Shown here one piece after another: positions 9,197 through 18,393 of a stretch of 64,000 nt of DNA; the first letter of the stretch is position 1; each line of letters starts with the position of its first letter. The notes beneath the pieces are model-generated. The model made no database searches. It was not told the DNA's origin and worked only from the letters and a program-made list of their open reading frames with translations. The DNA is from Pacificimonas pallii (GTDB lineage Bacteria; Pseudomonadota; Alphaproteobacteria; Sphingomonadales; Sphingomonadaceae): NCBI RefSeq assembly GCF_019204005.1, contig NZ_JAGSPA010000005.1, forward strand, positions 1 through 64,000. Reading direction: 5' to 3'. The position numbers and the translations under genes were made by a program.

Positions 9197-9400
9197 CGGG
9201 AGAGGTGCTGGCAGGGACCGGTTTTGGAACCCCTGAAAGCGCCGCCGAAGGAGCAAGCCTTCCCCCGGAATCTCTCAGGCGCACAGGACCGCGTCGGGAT
9301 GCAGTCAAGCGGCACTCTGGAAAAGTCCGGCGACGGGCTACCGACGGGGTAAGGTCGTGCAGACGACTGGAAACTCTCAGGTTCCGCGACAGAGGGGGAA
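9197..9400 (+). promoter_or_regulatory. Tandem glycine riboswitch
   Basis: Two glycine aptamers in a row lie in the leader of gcvT. The first runs from GGGAGAGG (9198) through GCCGAAGGAGCAAGCC to CTCTCAGGCGCACAGGACCG. The second runs from ACTCTGGAAAAGTCCGG through CTACCGACGGGGTAAGG to CTCTCAGGTTCCGCGACAGA, then GGGGG (about 9398). These blocks match the conserved cores of the class. Glycine binding is expected to switch on the downstream glycine cleavage operon. A short GC-rich stem near 9414-9436 (CGCGCC / GCGCG) could be part of the expression platform. The remaining bases 9076-9196 hold the promoter region; I do not assign its boxes. Confidence 0.93.
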
Positions 9401-9469
9401 GACGTTCCGAATGCCGCGCCACAGTTGCGCGTGCGTTTCGGCCTGTCGAACCTAAATGCGTGGAACCAG

Positions 9470-10582
9470 ATGACCGATACCGAAACCACAAAAGATGTTG
9501 AGACGCTCTCGCTGGATGCGCTGCACAGGGAACTGGGCGCGAAAATGGTGGCGTTTGCGGGCTATTCCATGCCGATCCAATATGGTGACGGCATCATGGC
9601 GGAACATCTCTGGACCCGTGAGAAGGCCGGACTGTTCGACGTCAGCCATATGGGCCAGCTGGAGATACGCGGTAAGAATGTCGCCGCCGAACTCGAAGCG
9701 CACATGCCGGGCGACTTTATCGGTCTGAAAGAGGGACGTCTGCGCTACAGCATGCTGCTGGATGACAATGGCGGTATCATCGACGATCTGATGGTCACGC
9801 GCCGCGCCGACCATTTCTATCTGGTCGTGAACGGCGCGGTGAAGAATTCGGATATCGCACATCTGAACCGGCATCTGCCTGCCCATATCGAAGTCAGGGA
9901 ACGCGCCGACCTGGCGCTGCTGGCGCTGCAGGGGCCGCGGGCAGCCGACGTGCTGGAACGCCTTGGCGCGGAGGTTGGCCTGATCACGTTCATGCGCGGG
10001 TCCGAAATTCGTCTGCGCGGCGTCGAGATGTGGATCAGCCGCTCGGGTTACACCGGTGAGGACGGTTTTGAGATTTCCATACCGGCGAAGAAGGTTGCCG
10101 GCCTCGCCAGGCTTTTGCTGAAGGATAAGGATGTGCGTCCGGTCGGGCTCGGCGCGCGCGATTCCCTTCGTATGGAAGCAGGGATGCCGCTTTATGGCCA
10201 TGATCTCAGCCGCATGTCCACGCCGATCGAGGCGGGTTTGGCCTTTGCCGTGTCCAAGCGGCGAAAGATGGAAGGTGGCTTCGCCGGTTTCGACCGTATC
10301 GACAGGCAGATCAAGGACGGTACGAAGGTCCGCAGGGTCGGCCTGAAGCTTGAGGGGAAACGCCCCGCACGCGAGGGTGCGCCTGTTTATGCGGGCGAGA
10401 GGAAAACCGGCGTGCTGACATCGGGCGGCTTTGCCCCCTCCGTGGATGCACCGATCGCCATGGCATATGTTGCCAATGAAGACGCCGCTGACGGCACCGA
10501 GCTGGATGTCGAGGTGCGCGGCAAGCGCCTGCCCGCCACCGTCGTCGCGATGCCCTTCGTGCCGCACAAATACGTTAGATAA
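9470..10582 (+). CDS. gcvT: Aminomethyltransferase, glycine cleavage T protein
   Basis: T protein of the glycine cleavage system (370 residues). It takes the aminomethyl group from lipoylated H protein, releases ammonia and passes the one-carbon unit to tetrahydrofolate as 5,10-methylene-THF. Family signatures are visible: HRELGAKMVAFAGYSMPIQYGDGIMAEHLWTREKAGLFDVSHMGQ at the N-terminus, the folate-binding region with SGYTGEDGFEI, GLGARDSLRMEAGMPLYGHDL, and the late PVYAGERKTGVLTSGGFAPSV. I chose the ATG at 9470, which gives MTDTETTKD before the domain. The open frame runs 15 codons further upstream without a good start. It is the first gene of the riboswitch-controlled operon, 33 bases before gcvH. 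Confidence 0.96.
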   Translation: MTDTETTKDVETLSLDALHRELGAKMVAFAGYSMPIQYGDGIMAEHLWTREKAGLFDVSHMGQLEIRGKNVAAELEAHMPGDFIGLKEGRLRYSMLLDDNGGIIDDLMVTRRADHFYLVVNGAVKNSDIAHLNRHLPAHIEVRERADLALLALQGPRAADVLERLGAEVGLITFMRGSEIRLRGVEMWISRSGYTGEDGFEISIPAKKVAGLARLLLKDKDVRPVGLGARDSLRMEAGMPLYGHDLSRMSTPIEAGLAFAVSKRRKMEGGFAGFDRIDRQIKDGTKVRRVGLKLEGKRPAREGAPVYAGERKTGVLTSGGFAPSVDAPIAMAYVANEDAADGTELDVEVRGKRLPATVVAMPFVPHKYVR

Positions 10583-10615
10583 GAACTTCAAAAAAACGAG
10601 CATTGGGAGAGAGGG

Positions 10616-10993
10616 ATGAGCGTCTACTTCACCGAAGACCATGAGTGGGTCAGTGTCGAGGGGGATACCGGAACCGTCGGCATTACCGACTATGCGCAGA
10701 AGCAGCTTGGCGATGTTGTCTTCGTCGAGCTGCCTGAAGTCGGCAAAATGCTGGCACGAGGCGATGAGGTTGCCGTTGTTGAATCGGTAAAGGCGGCGTC
10801 GGAAGTCTATGCTCCGGTGTCCGGCGAAGTGATGGACGTCAACGAAGCGCTTGAGGATGAGCCCGCTACCGTGAATGCGTCAGCCGAAGAGGATGGCTGG
10901 TTCGTCAAGGTCGCGCTTTCCGACAAGTCCGAACTCAGCGAACTGATGGACGAACAGGCGTATAAATCCTTTGTAGGAGGTCTGGAAACCTGA
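10616..10993 (+). CDS. gcvH: Glycine cleavage system H protein
   Basis: Small lipoyl carrier protein (125 residues) that shuttles the methylamine group from P protein to T protein. The sequence begins with the family pattern YFTEDHEWV, continues with [22 protein letters not shown], and carries the lipoylation site in [17 protein letters not shown], where Lys59 is the acceptor. The end of the domain, [13 protein letters not shown], is normal. A GAGAGAGG-type ribosome binding site precedes the ATG. Its TGA overlaps the ATG of the following methyltransferase by one base (TGATG), so the two are likely translationally coupled. Confidence 0.97.
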   Translation: MSVYFTEDHEWVSVEGDTGTVGITDYAQKQLGDVVFVELPEVGKMLARGDEVAVVESVKAASEVYAPVSGEVMDVNEALEDEPATVNASAEEDGWFVKVALSDKSELSELMDEQAYKSFVGGLET

Positions 10994-11751
10994 TGGCAGG
11001 CGCGCCCTCAACCGCGGCCACAAACCTTTGGGATGCCGGCGCCTATGCTGAGAATGCAGGTTTCGTGCCCGCACTTGGCAATGCGGCGCTCGAGCTGCTG
11101 GCTCCGCGCGCGGGGGAACGGATATTGGACCTTGGCTGCGGCGACGGTGTCCTTACGGAAAAGATCGTTGCGGCGGGTGCGGATGTGCGCGGCGTGGATT
11201 TTGACGAGGGCATGGTCGCGGCGGCACGCGCACGCGGGATCACTGCGGATGTCGCCGATGGACAGGCACTTGCCTTTGACGCTGAATATGATGCGGTTTT
11301 CTCAAACGCCGCCCTGCACTGGATGCCTGACCATGATGCCGTGTTTTCGGGCGTTGCAAAGGCGCTGAAACCCGGCGGGCGCTTTGTTGCCGAATGCGGC
11401 GGGTTCGGCAATATTGCGGCCATGCGCACGGCACTTCGGGCCGTGCTTGCAAGACGCGGTCTCGGCTCCCCGGATCAACAGAATTACCCGACTGTCGCTG
11501 CGGCAACGCGGCAACTTGAGGCGGCGGGCTTTTCGGTCGAAACCTGCGTGCTGGTCCCCAGGGCGACACCGCTGGCGGCGGGTATGGCGGCGTGGTTCCA
11601 TACCTTCCGCCATGGCTTCCTGCCCGAGGAAGGCCGTGACGAGATAATTGCCGAGATCGCCGAGCTGCTGCGCCCGTCGCTCTGTGACGGGGATGGCAAC
11701 TGGACGGCGGACTATGTCCGGTTGCGGTTCAAGGCTGTAAAAACAGCATAA
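10993..11751 (+). CDS. Class I SAM-dependent methyltransferase inside the gcv operon
   Basis: A 252-residue protein with a Rossmann-type SAM domain: motif [18 protein letters not shown] (about residues 42-58), the acidic end of strand beta-2 in [15 protein letters not shown], motif III-like [36 protein letters not shown]. The FSNAALHW pattern and the later [11 protein letters not shown] / TWF-type helices resemble trans-aconitate-methyltransferase-like small-molecule methyltransferases, but the substrate is unknown. The start overlaps the gcvH stop codon, and the gene is followed 38 bases later by gcvPA, so it is a built-in member of the glycine cleavage transcript. A role connected with one-carbon or glycine metabolism is possible; that is inference from position only. 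Confidence 0.9.
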   Translation: MAGAPSTAATNLWDAGAYAENAGFVPALGNAALELLAPRAGERILDLGCGDGVLTEKIVAAGADVRGVDFDEGMVAAARARGITADVADGQALAFDAEYDAVFSNAALHWMPDHDAVFSGVAKALKPGGRFVAECGGFGNIAAMRTALRAVLARRGLGSPDQQNYPTVAAATRQLEAAGFSVETCVLVPRATPLAAGMAAWFHTFRHGFLPEEGRDEIIAEIAELLRPSLCDGDGNWTADYVRLRFKAVKTA

Positions 11752-11789
11752 AAACAAACATTAACTTTTCTCCTTCGGAGTATGTTCGC

Positions 11790-13160
11790 TTGAGATACCT
11801 ACCCCTTACAGATACTGATCGGCAGCAGATGCTGTCGGCGATTGGCGCAGCCGACATAGACACGTTATTTGCGGATGTTCCTGAAAGCGTGCGGCTTGAC
11901 GGTCCGGTTCGGGAGCTGCCGCCACACGCCAGCGAGATGGCCGTCGAGCGCGACCTTGGCCGGATGGCGCGAAAGAACCTGACCGCATCTGACGCGCCCT
12001 TTTTCCTGGGCTGCGGCGCCTATAAGCATCACGTGCCCGCAAGTGTCGATCACCTGATCCAGCGCGGGGAGTTTCTGACGAGCTATACACCGTACCAGCC
12101 GGAAATCGCGCAGGGTACGCTGCAATATCTGTTTGAGTTCCAGACGCAGGTCGCCCGCCTGACCGGCATGGATGTCGCCAATGCCAGCATGTATGATGGT
12201 TCCACCGCATGCGTAGAGGCGATTTTCATGGCGCGCCGTATCACGCGCCGAAAGCGCGCGCTGATTTCCGGCGGCGTGCATCCGCATTATGTTTCTGTCG
12301 CAAAGACACTGACACATTTCACGGACGACGTGCTTGACGTTCATACGCCGGTTCTGCGGCCCGGCGCGCCGGGCGATGATCTGGACGCGCTCATCGCCGC
12401 CATTGACGAGGATACAAGCTGCGTCGTCGTGCAGAATCCCAATTTGTTCGGACATGTCGCGGACCTTGGTGCGCTCGCCAGTGCCTGTCATGAGAAGGGC
12501 GCATTGCTGATCGCCGTGGTTACGGAGATCGTGTCGCTCGGCGCGGTGCGCTCGCCCGGAGAAATGGGCGCGGATATTGTCGTGGGCGAAGGGCAGTCGA
12601 TCGGCGGCGGCCTCAATTTCGGCGGGCCGTATCTCGGTCTGTTTGCCTGTAACCAGAAACATATACGGCAGATCCCGGGGCGTCTTTGCGGTGAAACGGT
12701 CGACGCCAGCGGAAAGCGCGGCTTCGTGCTGACGCTGTCCACGCGCGAGCAGCACATCCGCCGCGAGAAGGCGACTTCGAACATCTGCACCAATTCCGGC
12801 CTTATGGCGCTGGCATTCACCATCCATATGAGCCTGCTGGGGGAGGCGGGCATCCGGAAACTGGCCGCGCTCAACCATGCACGCGCCTGTCAGGTCGCGG
12901 ACCGCCTTGGCGCATTGCCAGGTGTGACAGTCCTCAACGACACTTTCTTCAATGAGTTCACGATCCGGCTGGACCGCGAGGCCCGGCCGGTTATCCGGCA
13001 CCTGGCCGATAAGGGGGTGCTGGGCGGCGTCGCGCTCGGGCGTCTCTACGCCGACGATGGCGATATTGAAAACTGCGTCACGCTCGCGGTCACCGAAACG
13101 GTTACCGATAGCGATATCGATGCCCTGGTTGCCGCCTATGAAGGAGCGCTGTCATGCTGA
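11790..13160 (+). CDS. gcvPA: Glycine dehydrogenase (decarboxylating), subunit 1
   Basis: First half of the split P protein (456 residues). It decarboxylates glycine with PLP and loads the aminomethyl group onto GcvH, together with GcvPB. The family start [19 protein letters not shown] matches the annotated TTG at 11790, with GGAG ten bases upstream. Later conserved regions are [71 protein letters not shown] and [18 protein letters not shown]. The PLP lysine is in the partner subunit, as expected for this arrangement. A three-codon reading frame (ATG TTC GCT TGA, 11782-11793) overlaps the TTG, which is unusual and may help couple initiation. The last seven bases overlap gcvPB. Confidence 0.96.
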   Translation: MRYLPLTDTDRQQMLSAIGAADIDTLFADVPESVRLDGPVRELPPHASEMAVERDLGRMARKNLTASDAPFFLGCGAYKHHVPASVDHLIQRGEFLTSYTPYQPEIAQGTLQYLFEFQTQVARLTGMDVANASMYDGSTACVEAIFMARRITRRKRALISGGVHPHYVSVAKTLTHFTDDVLDVHTPVLRPGAPGDDLDALIAAIDEDTSCVVVQNPNLFGHVADLGALASACHEKGALLIAVVTEIVSLGAVRSPGEMGADIVVGEGQSIGGGLNFGGPYLGLFACNQKHIRQIPGRLCGETVDASGKRGFVLTLSTREQHIRREKATSNICTNSGLMALAFTIHMSLLGEAGIRKLAALNHARACQVADRLGALPGVTVLNDTFFNEFTIRLDREARPVIRHLADKGVLGGVALGRLYADDGDIENCVTLAVTETVTDSDIDALVAAYEGALSC

Positions 13161-14722
13161 AGACGGGAAGAGCCACCGCCGCCGGTGTCACCATGAGCGA
13201 AGCGCCGGAAACCTTTTCTGGAAACCGTGCGCTGATGCTGGACGAGGCCCTGATCTTTGAGGTCGGCACGCGCGAAACAACCGGGGTCGACCTGCCTGAT
13301 GTGCCGGATGTCAGGATGCGGCTTGGCGGCACGGAGCGCAACAAGCCGATCGATCTTCCCGGCCTCGCAGAGCCTGAGGTTGTGCGTCATTTCACGCGCC
13401 TCTCGCGCATGAACTACGCCATCGACATGGGTGTTTTCCCGCTCGGTAGCTGCACCATGAAACACAATCCGCGCCTGAATGAGAAGGTGGCGCGCCTGCC
13501 GGGCTTTGCGGACATTCATCCGTTGCAGCCGGTCGGCACGGTGCAGGGCGCGATCGAACTGATCGATACGCTGGCTTTCTGGCTGAAGACGCTGTGCGGT
13601 ATGCCGGAGGTCGCGATGAGCCCGAAGGCGGGCGCGCATGGCGAATTGTGCGGCATGCTGGCGATCCGCGCCGCGCATGAGGCAAAGGGGGATGCAAGAA
13701 AACGCGTGCTCGTCCCGGAATCAGCGCATGGCACCAACCCGGCGACGGCGGCATTTTGCGGCTATGATGTCGATTCCATTCCGGCCACACCGCAGGGCCG
13801 CGTCGATCTGGCCGCGCTGAAGGCAAAGCTTGGCCCGGACGTGGCGGGTGTGATGATCACCAATCCCAATACGTGCGGCCTTTTCGAAAGCGAGCTCAAG
13901 GACATTTCCGACGCTGTCCACGCCGCAGGCGGCTATGTTTATTGTGACGGCGCGAATTTCAATGCGATTGTCGGCAAGGTCCGCCCCGGCGACCTTGGCG
14001 TCGACGCCATGCATATAAACTTGCACAAGACGTTTTCCACGCCGCATGGCGGCGGCGGTCCTGGCTCTGGCCCCGTCGTATTTTCCGCCGCGCTTGCGCC
14101 CTACGCACCGCTGCCATTCGTGCGAAAGGGCGATGAAGGTTATGAACTGGTGGAAGAGGAGCAGGTTGCCGCCGGCTCCCATAAGGGCAGCTTTGGCCGC
14201 ATGGTCGCGTTTCACGGCCAGATGGGCATGTTCGTGCGGGCCCTCAGTTATATGATGTCACATGGTGCAGACGGCCTCCGCCAGGTCGCGGAAGATGCGG
14301 TCCTCAATGCCAATTACGTCCTCCGCCAGCTTGAGGACGATATGACGGCACCCTTCGCGGAATCCGGCCCGTGCATGCACGAGGCGCTGTTTAGCGATGA
14401 ATGGCTGGATGGTACCGGAATTACGACGCTCGACATTGCAAAGGCGATGATCGACGAGGGGTATCACCCCATGACCATGTATTTCCCGCTGGTGGTGCAC
14501 GGCGCGATGCTCGTCGAACCGACGGAAACGGAATCGAAGGCGAACCTCGACGCTTTCATCGACACGATGCGTGCCCTGGCCCGTGCCGCCAAAGCCGGCG
14601 AAGTCGAGCGTTTCCACGAGGCACCGTTCTACGCGCCGCTACGCCGCCTCGATGAAACCGCGGCCGCGCGAAAGCCGAAACTAACATGGTCCGAACCGGA
14701 AGTCGCCAAGGCGGCTGAGTGA
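13154..14722 (+). CDS. gcvPB: Glycine dehydrogenase (decarboxylating), subunit 2
   Basis: Second half of the split P protein (522 residues), carrying the PLP-binding lysine. The segment [19 protein letters not shown] holds Lys292, the residue that forms the Schiff base with PLP. Other family regions are [46 protein letters not shown] and [11 protein letters not shown]. It starts at an ATG inside the end of gcvPA (seven-base overlap) and ends the glycine cleavage operon. The sigma-54 regulator converges 29 bases downstream with no obvious terminator between them. Confidence 0.96.
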   Translation: MLKTGRATAAGVTMSEAPETFSGNRALMLDEALIFEVGTRETTGVDLPDVPDVRMRLGGTERNKPIDLPGLAEPEVVRHFTRLSRMNYAIDMGVFPLGSCTMKHNPRLNEKVARLPGFADIHPLQPVGTVQGAIELIDTLAFWLKTLCGMPEVAMSPKAGAHGELCGMLAIRAAHEAKGDARKRVLVPESAHGTNPATAAFCGYDVDSIPATPQGRVDLAALKAKLGPDVAGVMITNPNTCGLFESELKDISDAVHAAGGYVYCDGANFNAIVGKVRPGDLGVDAMHINLHKTFSTPHGGGGPGSGPVVFSAALAPYAPLPFVRKGDEGYELVEEEQVAAGSHKGSFGRMVAFHGQMGMFVRALSYMMSHGADGLRQVAEDAVLNANYVLRQLEDDMTAPFAESGPCMHEALFSDEWLDGTGITTLDIAKAMIDEGYHPMTMYFPLVVHGAMLVEPTETESKANLDAFIDTMRALARAAKAGEVERFHEAPFYAPLRRLDETAAARKPKLTWSEPEVAKAAE

Positions 14723-14751
14723 AGCCGCCACAAATGGTGCCGCAATTCGCG

Positions 14752-16326
14752 TTATTCGTCGAGGTTGTGCTCACCAAGCTTACGGTAAAGCGTTGAGCGG
14801 CCGATACCGAGGCGGCGGGCGACTTCGCTCATTTTGCCGCGATAGTGGCGCAGTGCGTACTGGATATGTGCCGCTTCGACGTCGGCCAGACTGAGAATGT
14901 GGCCGTCATGATCGACGGCGGCGTGACTGTGCACGCCGCCTGCCTGATGCTGGTCGGGGCCATTGCCGGACGCGGCGGCGGGCGGGTGCACGCCATTTTT
15001 TGGATGAGCCGAATGACGATCTGCCTCGCCGCCTCCCGCCATCGCGGCTGACGCACCCGCAGCGGCTGCGGCACTGCCGCGGGGAATGACGAAGGTTCCG
15101 CTTTGTCTGGCAAGCTCCGGAAAGTCCTTTAATCCAAGGCAATCGCCGTCGCACAGGACGCCCGCGCGGAAGATGGCGTTCTGTAGCTGCCGGACATTAC
15201 CGGGCCAGTCGTAATTGCTGAGGAGGGCCATCGCCTCCTGGTCAATGTCCGCACAGGCAATATCGCCTTCTTCATGCAATTGGGCCGCGAAATAGCGGGC
15301 AAGAGCAGGAATGTCCTCACGCCGCTCCCGCAGCGGCGGGATTGTGATGGGAACCACACCCAGCCGATAATATAAATCCTCGCGGAAACGTCCTGCGATG
15401 ACTTCTTCGGCAAGGTCACGATTGGTGGCAGCCACGATCCGCACGTCTACGGTCAAGTGGCCCTTCCCGCCGACCGGTTCAATCTGACCGGTCTGCAATG
15501 CGCGCAGCAACTTGACCTGAGCGTCCAGCGGCAACTCGCCCACTTCATCGAGAAACAGCGTGCCGCCGTCCGCTTCAACGAAACGGCCTTCATGCTTCGC
15601 GGTCGCTCCTGTGAAGGCGCCCTTTTCATGGCCGAACAGGACGGATTCGACGAGGTTCGCCGGGATTGCGCCGCAATTGACGATGACCAGCGGTTTGTCC
15701 GCCCTCGGGCTTGCGGCATGGATGGCATTGGCAACGACTTCCTTGCCCGTTCCGCTTTCTCCGCCAACGAGAACGGGCACGTTCCGTTTTGCGGCCTTTG
15801 CCGCGATTTTCAGAGCGGCGCGGAACGAGGTTGCCGTGCCGACAACGTCCTTGAAGGCGGCCTGCACCGGCAGCTTTTCAGTGATCGGGCGTAGCTCGCC
15901 CGCCTCTTTCTCGCTGGACATCGCGCTGGAAAGAGCGGCGGCGATCTTGTCGGGCTTGGCGGGTTTTATGAGAAAATCGGTGGCGCCCGCGCGCATCGCG
16001 TCAATGGCGACTTTGACAGTGGAGTGACCTGTCAACATGATGACCGGAAGTTCGGGGCATTTTGGCCGCAGCGCCTGCAGCATCTCCAGACCGCTCATAT
16101 CCGGCATGGAGTGGTCAAGGATGACGGCACCTATATTCGTGTCGGGAGACGCAAGTGCTTCAAGCCCGCTGCGGCCGCAGCCTGCCTCCACCGTGTCGTA
16201 ACCGGCACGCTCGACGATCATCCTGAGCAGCGTGCGCTGCGCAGGTTCGTCGTCGACAATCAGGACGGAGGATGCGGTTCGATGCACGTTGTTTGAGGCC
16301 CTTCCCTGCTCAACTTCGCGGCCCAT
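14752..16326 (-). CDS. Sigma-54-dependent response regulator, NtrC family
   Basis: A 524-residue transcription activator for RpoN promoters. The receiver domain (about 18-135) has the phosphoacceptor Asp71 in VILDHSMPD and the Lys of the signalling pocket in FLIKP. The AAA+ domain follows with Walker A GESGTGKE (189-196), the sigma-54 contact loop GAFTGA (236-241) and Walker B GGTLFLDE (254-261). The arginine region RFREDLYYRL and NYDWPGNVRQLQN are also intact. The C-terminal Fis-type helix-turn-helix is HYRGKMSEVARRLGIGRSTLYRKL. Between AAA+ and DNA-binding domain lies an Ala/Gly-rich linker (about 417-477) with eight histidines. No sensor kinase is adjacent, so it is an orphan here. Targets cannot be told from the window. 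Confidence 0.94.
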   Translation of the reverse strand: MGREVEQGRASNNVHRTASSVLIVDDEPAQRTLLRMIVERAGYDTVEAGCGRSGLEALASPDTNIGAVILDHSMPDMSGLEMLQALRPKCPELPVIMLTGHSTVKVAIDAMRAGATDFLIKPAKPDKIAAALSSAMSSEKEAGELRPITEKLPVQAAFKDVVGTATSFRAALKIAAKAAKRNVPVLVGGESGTGKEVVANAIHAASPRADKPLVIVNCGAIPANLVESVLFGHEKGAFTGATAKHEGRFVEADGGTLFLDEVGELPLDAQVKLLRALQTGQIEPVGGKGHLTVDVRIVAATNRDLAEEVIAGRFREDLYYRLGVVPITIPPLRERREDIPALARYFAAQLHEEGDIACADIDQEAMALLSNYDWPGNVRQLQNAIFRAGVLCDGDCLGLKDFPELARQSGTFVIPRGSAAAAAGASAAMAGGGEADRHSAHPKNGVHPPAAASGNGPDQHQAGGVHSHAAVDHDGHILSLADVEAAHIQYALRHYRGKMSEVARRLGIGRSTLYRKLGEHNLDE

Positions 16327-16423
16327 CCGTTAAGACCGGACTAAAATGTCGCATCTTCCGCTTCACACGCCGCGCCGACCGGGTCATAAGGCGGTAAGAT
16401 GAACAAAAAGGATCATTCGGATC

Positions 16424-16561
16424 ATGAGTGCGCAGAAGCCTTATACCCATAAAGCGATGAAGGATCACGCGAATACATATGCCGGGTTCAAAAGCCTGAT
16501 GAAATGGTCGATCGCGGTAATTGTGCTGGTTTTACTGGCCCTCGCGGTTTTTGCGCTTTGA
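16424..16561 (+). CDS. aa3-type cytochrome c oxidase subunit IV (small)
   Basis: A 45-residue membrane protein: MSAQKPYTHKAMKDHANTYA, then GFKSLMKWSIAVIVLVLLALAVFAL with one transmembrane helix that reaches the C-terminus. The soluble start with H-x5-H-x3-Y-x3-F-K followed by one helix is the pattern of the bacterial aa3 oxidase subunit IV family (PF07835), an accessory of the cytochrome c oxidase. It ends seven bases before pntAA, so it is most likely co-transcribed with the transhydrogenase genes. From memory, this gene order is common in sphingomonads and relatives. The gap 16327-16423 before it must hold the operon promoter. Confidence 0.85.
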   Translation: MSAQKPYTHKAMKDHANTYAGFKSLMKWSIAVIVLVLLALAVFAL

Positions 16562-16568
16562 GCACGGT

Positions 16569-17699
16569 ATGAAGATTGCCGTTCTGAACGAAGGTGACGC
16601 GGACGAACCCCGCGTTGCCGCCACACCGGAAACGGTCAAGAAGTTTTGCGATCTCGGTGCGGACGTTCACGTTGAGGCGGGCGCAGGTCTGCGCGCCGGA
16701 GTCGCTGATTCTGCCTATGCGGATGCCGGGGCCGAGATCACGGCACTGCGCGCTGACGCGGTTAAGGGCGCTGATGTTATCCTTGCCGTTCGCGGACCTG
16801 AGCCGGCAACGCTTTCGGGTGCCGCGCCCGGCGCGGTTCTTTGCGGCATTTTAAATCCTGTCCAGAACCGTGACCTGCTGGACAGCTACGCGCAGGCGGG
16901 CCTGACGGCGATGGCGATGGAATTCATGCCGCGCATCACCCGGGCGCAGTCGATGGATGTGCTGTCATCGCAATCGAACCTTGCTGGTTATAAGGCTGTT
17001 CTGGATGCGGCCGCCGAATATGGCCGCGCCTTTCCCATGATGATGACGGCGGCAGGGACGATCAGCGCCGCGAAAGTTTTCGTCATGGGCGTCGGCGTCG
17101 CGGGATTGCAGGCCATTGCGACGGCTCGCCGCCTTGGCGGCCAGGTGAGTGCAACCGACGTACGCGCCGCAACGAAAGAGCAGATCGAGTCTCTCGGTGC
17201 GAAAGCCATCTTCGTCCAGGATGTCGCCGGTATCGAAGGCGAAGGCACGGGCGGCTATGCGACCGAAATGTCGGATGAATATAAGGCTGCGCAGGCCAAG
17301 CTCGTCAGCGATCATATCGCCAGGCAGGATATCGTCATTACGACAGCGCTGATCCCGGGCCGCGCCGCGCCGCGGCTGGTTTCGGACGAGCAACTGAAGA
17401 CGATGAAACCGGGCTCGGTGCTGGTTGACCTCGCCGCAGAGCAGGGCGGCAATGTCGAGGGGGCAATTCTCGGTGAGATTGTGGAGAAGCATGGCGTGAA
17501 GATCGTGGGACACAAGAATGTCCCCGGCCGCCTCGCCGAGGTGGCGAGCCAGCTTTACGCGCGGAATTTGTGGAATTTCCTCAGTGCTTTCTGGGACGCT
17601 GATGCCAAGGCGCTCATCTGGCCAAAGGATGATGAGATCGTTCAGGGGGTGCGCGTCACACATGGCGGTATTGTGGGCAATGAGCGGCTCGACGGCTAA
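16569..17699 (+). CDS. pntAA: NAD(P) transhydrogenase, alpha subunit part 1 (NAD(H)-binding domain I)
   Basis: Domain I of proton-translocating transhydrogenase (376 residues). It binds NAD(H) and exchanges hydride with NADP(H) on PntB, while the membrane subunits move protons. Visible are the AlaDH/PNT N-terminal pattern KIAVLNEGDADEPRVAATPETVKKF, the nucleotide-binding GVGVAGLQAIATARRLGGQVSATDVR, the long loop with EGTGGYATEMSDEY, ALIPGRAAPRLV and the end NLWNFLSAFWDADAKALIWPKDDEIV. I use the ATG at 16569; the frame upstream reads antisense-like sequence through the oxidase subunit gene. It ends in TAATG, overlapping the next gene. PntAA lacks the membrane part, which is encoded separately by pntAB, as in Rhodospirillum rubrum. 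Confidence 0.96.
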   Translation: MKIAVLNEGDADEPRVAATPETVKKFCDLGADVHVEAGAGLRAGVADSAYADAGAEITALRADAVKGADVILAVRGPEPATLSGAAPGAVLCGILNPVQNRDLLDSYAQAGLTAMAMEFMPRITRAQSMDVLSSQSNLAGYKAVLDAAAEYGRAFPMMMTAAGTISAAKVFVMGVGVAGLQAIATARRLGGQVSATDVRAATKEQIESLGAKAIFVQDVAGIEGEGTGGYATEMSDEYKAAQAKLVSDHIARQDIVITTALIPGRAAPRLVSDEQLKTMKPGSVLVDLAAEQGGNVEGAILGEIVEKHGVKIVGHKNVPGRLAEVASQLYARNLWNFLSAFWDADAKALIWPKDDEIVQGVRVTHGGIVGNERLDG

Positions 17700-18067
17700 T
17701 GGGCCTGTTTAGCTCCCACGAGATCACGCCTGGCGAAATTCAGGAAAAGTTCGGGCAGCATTTGTTGCCGGACGAAAATGTGCTCGCTGCTTTCAAGACG
17801 ATCCGGGATATCGCCTTTCTGACCGATCTTCGTTTTGTGATGATCGACGTGCAGGGCCTTACAGGCAGCAAGGTGGACGTCGCCAGTGTGCCTTATAAGT
17901 CCATTACGCGTTTCAGCGTTGAAAGTGCCGGAACGCTCGACCTGGACACCGACATGAAGATTTGGGTGTCTTCGCGTTCACAGCCCTTCGAAGTCAAAAT
18001 TTCTCGCAAAAGCGACCCGGCGTTGATCCAGCGCCTGCTCGCCGAGCGCGTGCTCGCGCATAATTAG
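17699..18067 (+). CDS. Bacterial PH-domain protein within the pnt operon
   Basis: A 122-residue soluble protein made of a single bacterial pleckstrin-homology domain (PF08000-like): a short leader MGLFSSHEITPGEIQEKFGQHLLPDENV, then strands AAFKTIRDIAFLTDLRFVMIDVQG, KVDVASVPYKSITRFSVESAG, DTDMKIWVSSRSQPFEVKIS and a closing helix ALIQRLLAERVL. The biochemical role of this family is not known. It starts on the last base of pntAA's stop codon and ends 13 bases before pntAB, so it is inserted between two subunits of one enzyme complex and is probably translated together with them. Confidence 0.85.
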   Translation: MGLFSSHEITPGEIQEKFGQHLLPDENVLAAFKTIRDIAFLTDLRFVMIDVQGLTGSKVDVASVPYKSITRFSVESAGTLDLDTDMKIWVSSRSQPFEVKISRKSDPALIQRLLAERVLAHN

Positions 18068-18080
18068 GAGGACACTCGAA

Positions 18081-18389
18081 ATGGACTTCATTTCAATCCT
18101 GTCGATCTTCGTGATGGCCTGTTTCGTGGGCTATTACGTGGTCTGGTCGGTGACCCCCGCGCTGCACACGCCGCTTATGGCGGTCACGAACGCGATCTCT
18201 TCGGTGATTATTGTCGGCGCGTTGATCGCATCCGCCGCGGCGGGTGTCGCGTCTGCGAAGTGGCTGGGATTGATCGCCGTCGCGCTGGCCAGCGTCAACA
18301 TTTTCGGTGGCTTCGCCGTCACAGCGCGTATGCTCGCCATGTACAAGAAAAAAGAGAAAAAGGCCCTGGCCGTAAAGGCGGGGAGCTAG
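18081..18389 (+). CDS. pntAB: NAD(P) transhydrogenase, alpha subunit part 2 (membrane)
   Basis: Small membrane subunit (102 residues) that, with PntB, forms the proton channel (domain II). Three hydrophobic helices are visible: ISILSIFVMACFVGYYVVW, then NAISSVIIVGALIASAAAG, then LGLIAVALASVNIFGGFAVTARML, followed by MYKKKEKK at the cytoplasmic side. The sequence VTPALHTPLMAVTNAISSVIIVGAL is the family hallmark. A strong ribosome binding site (GGAGGA) precedes the ATG. Four bases separate it from pntB. Confidence 0.95.
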   Translation: MDFISILSIFVMACFVGYYVVWSVTPALHTPLMAVTNAISSVIIVGALIASAAAGVASAKWLGLIAVALASVNIFGGFAVTARMLAMYKKKEKKALAVKAGS

Positions 18390-18393
18390 CGCG

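Noticed and set aside
9076-9489. Upstream extension of the minus-strand membrane protein
   Set aside because: It reads the antisense of the glycine riboswitch and lacks hydrophobic or other protein character; the ATG at 9075 is the sensible start.
9452-10642. 396-codon minus-strand open frame opposite gcvT
   Set aside because: gcvT is well supported; the frame is a mirror of its codon use.
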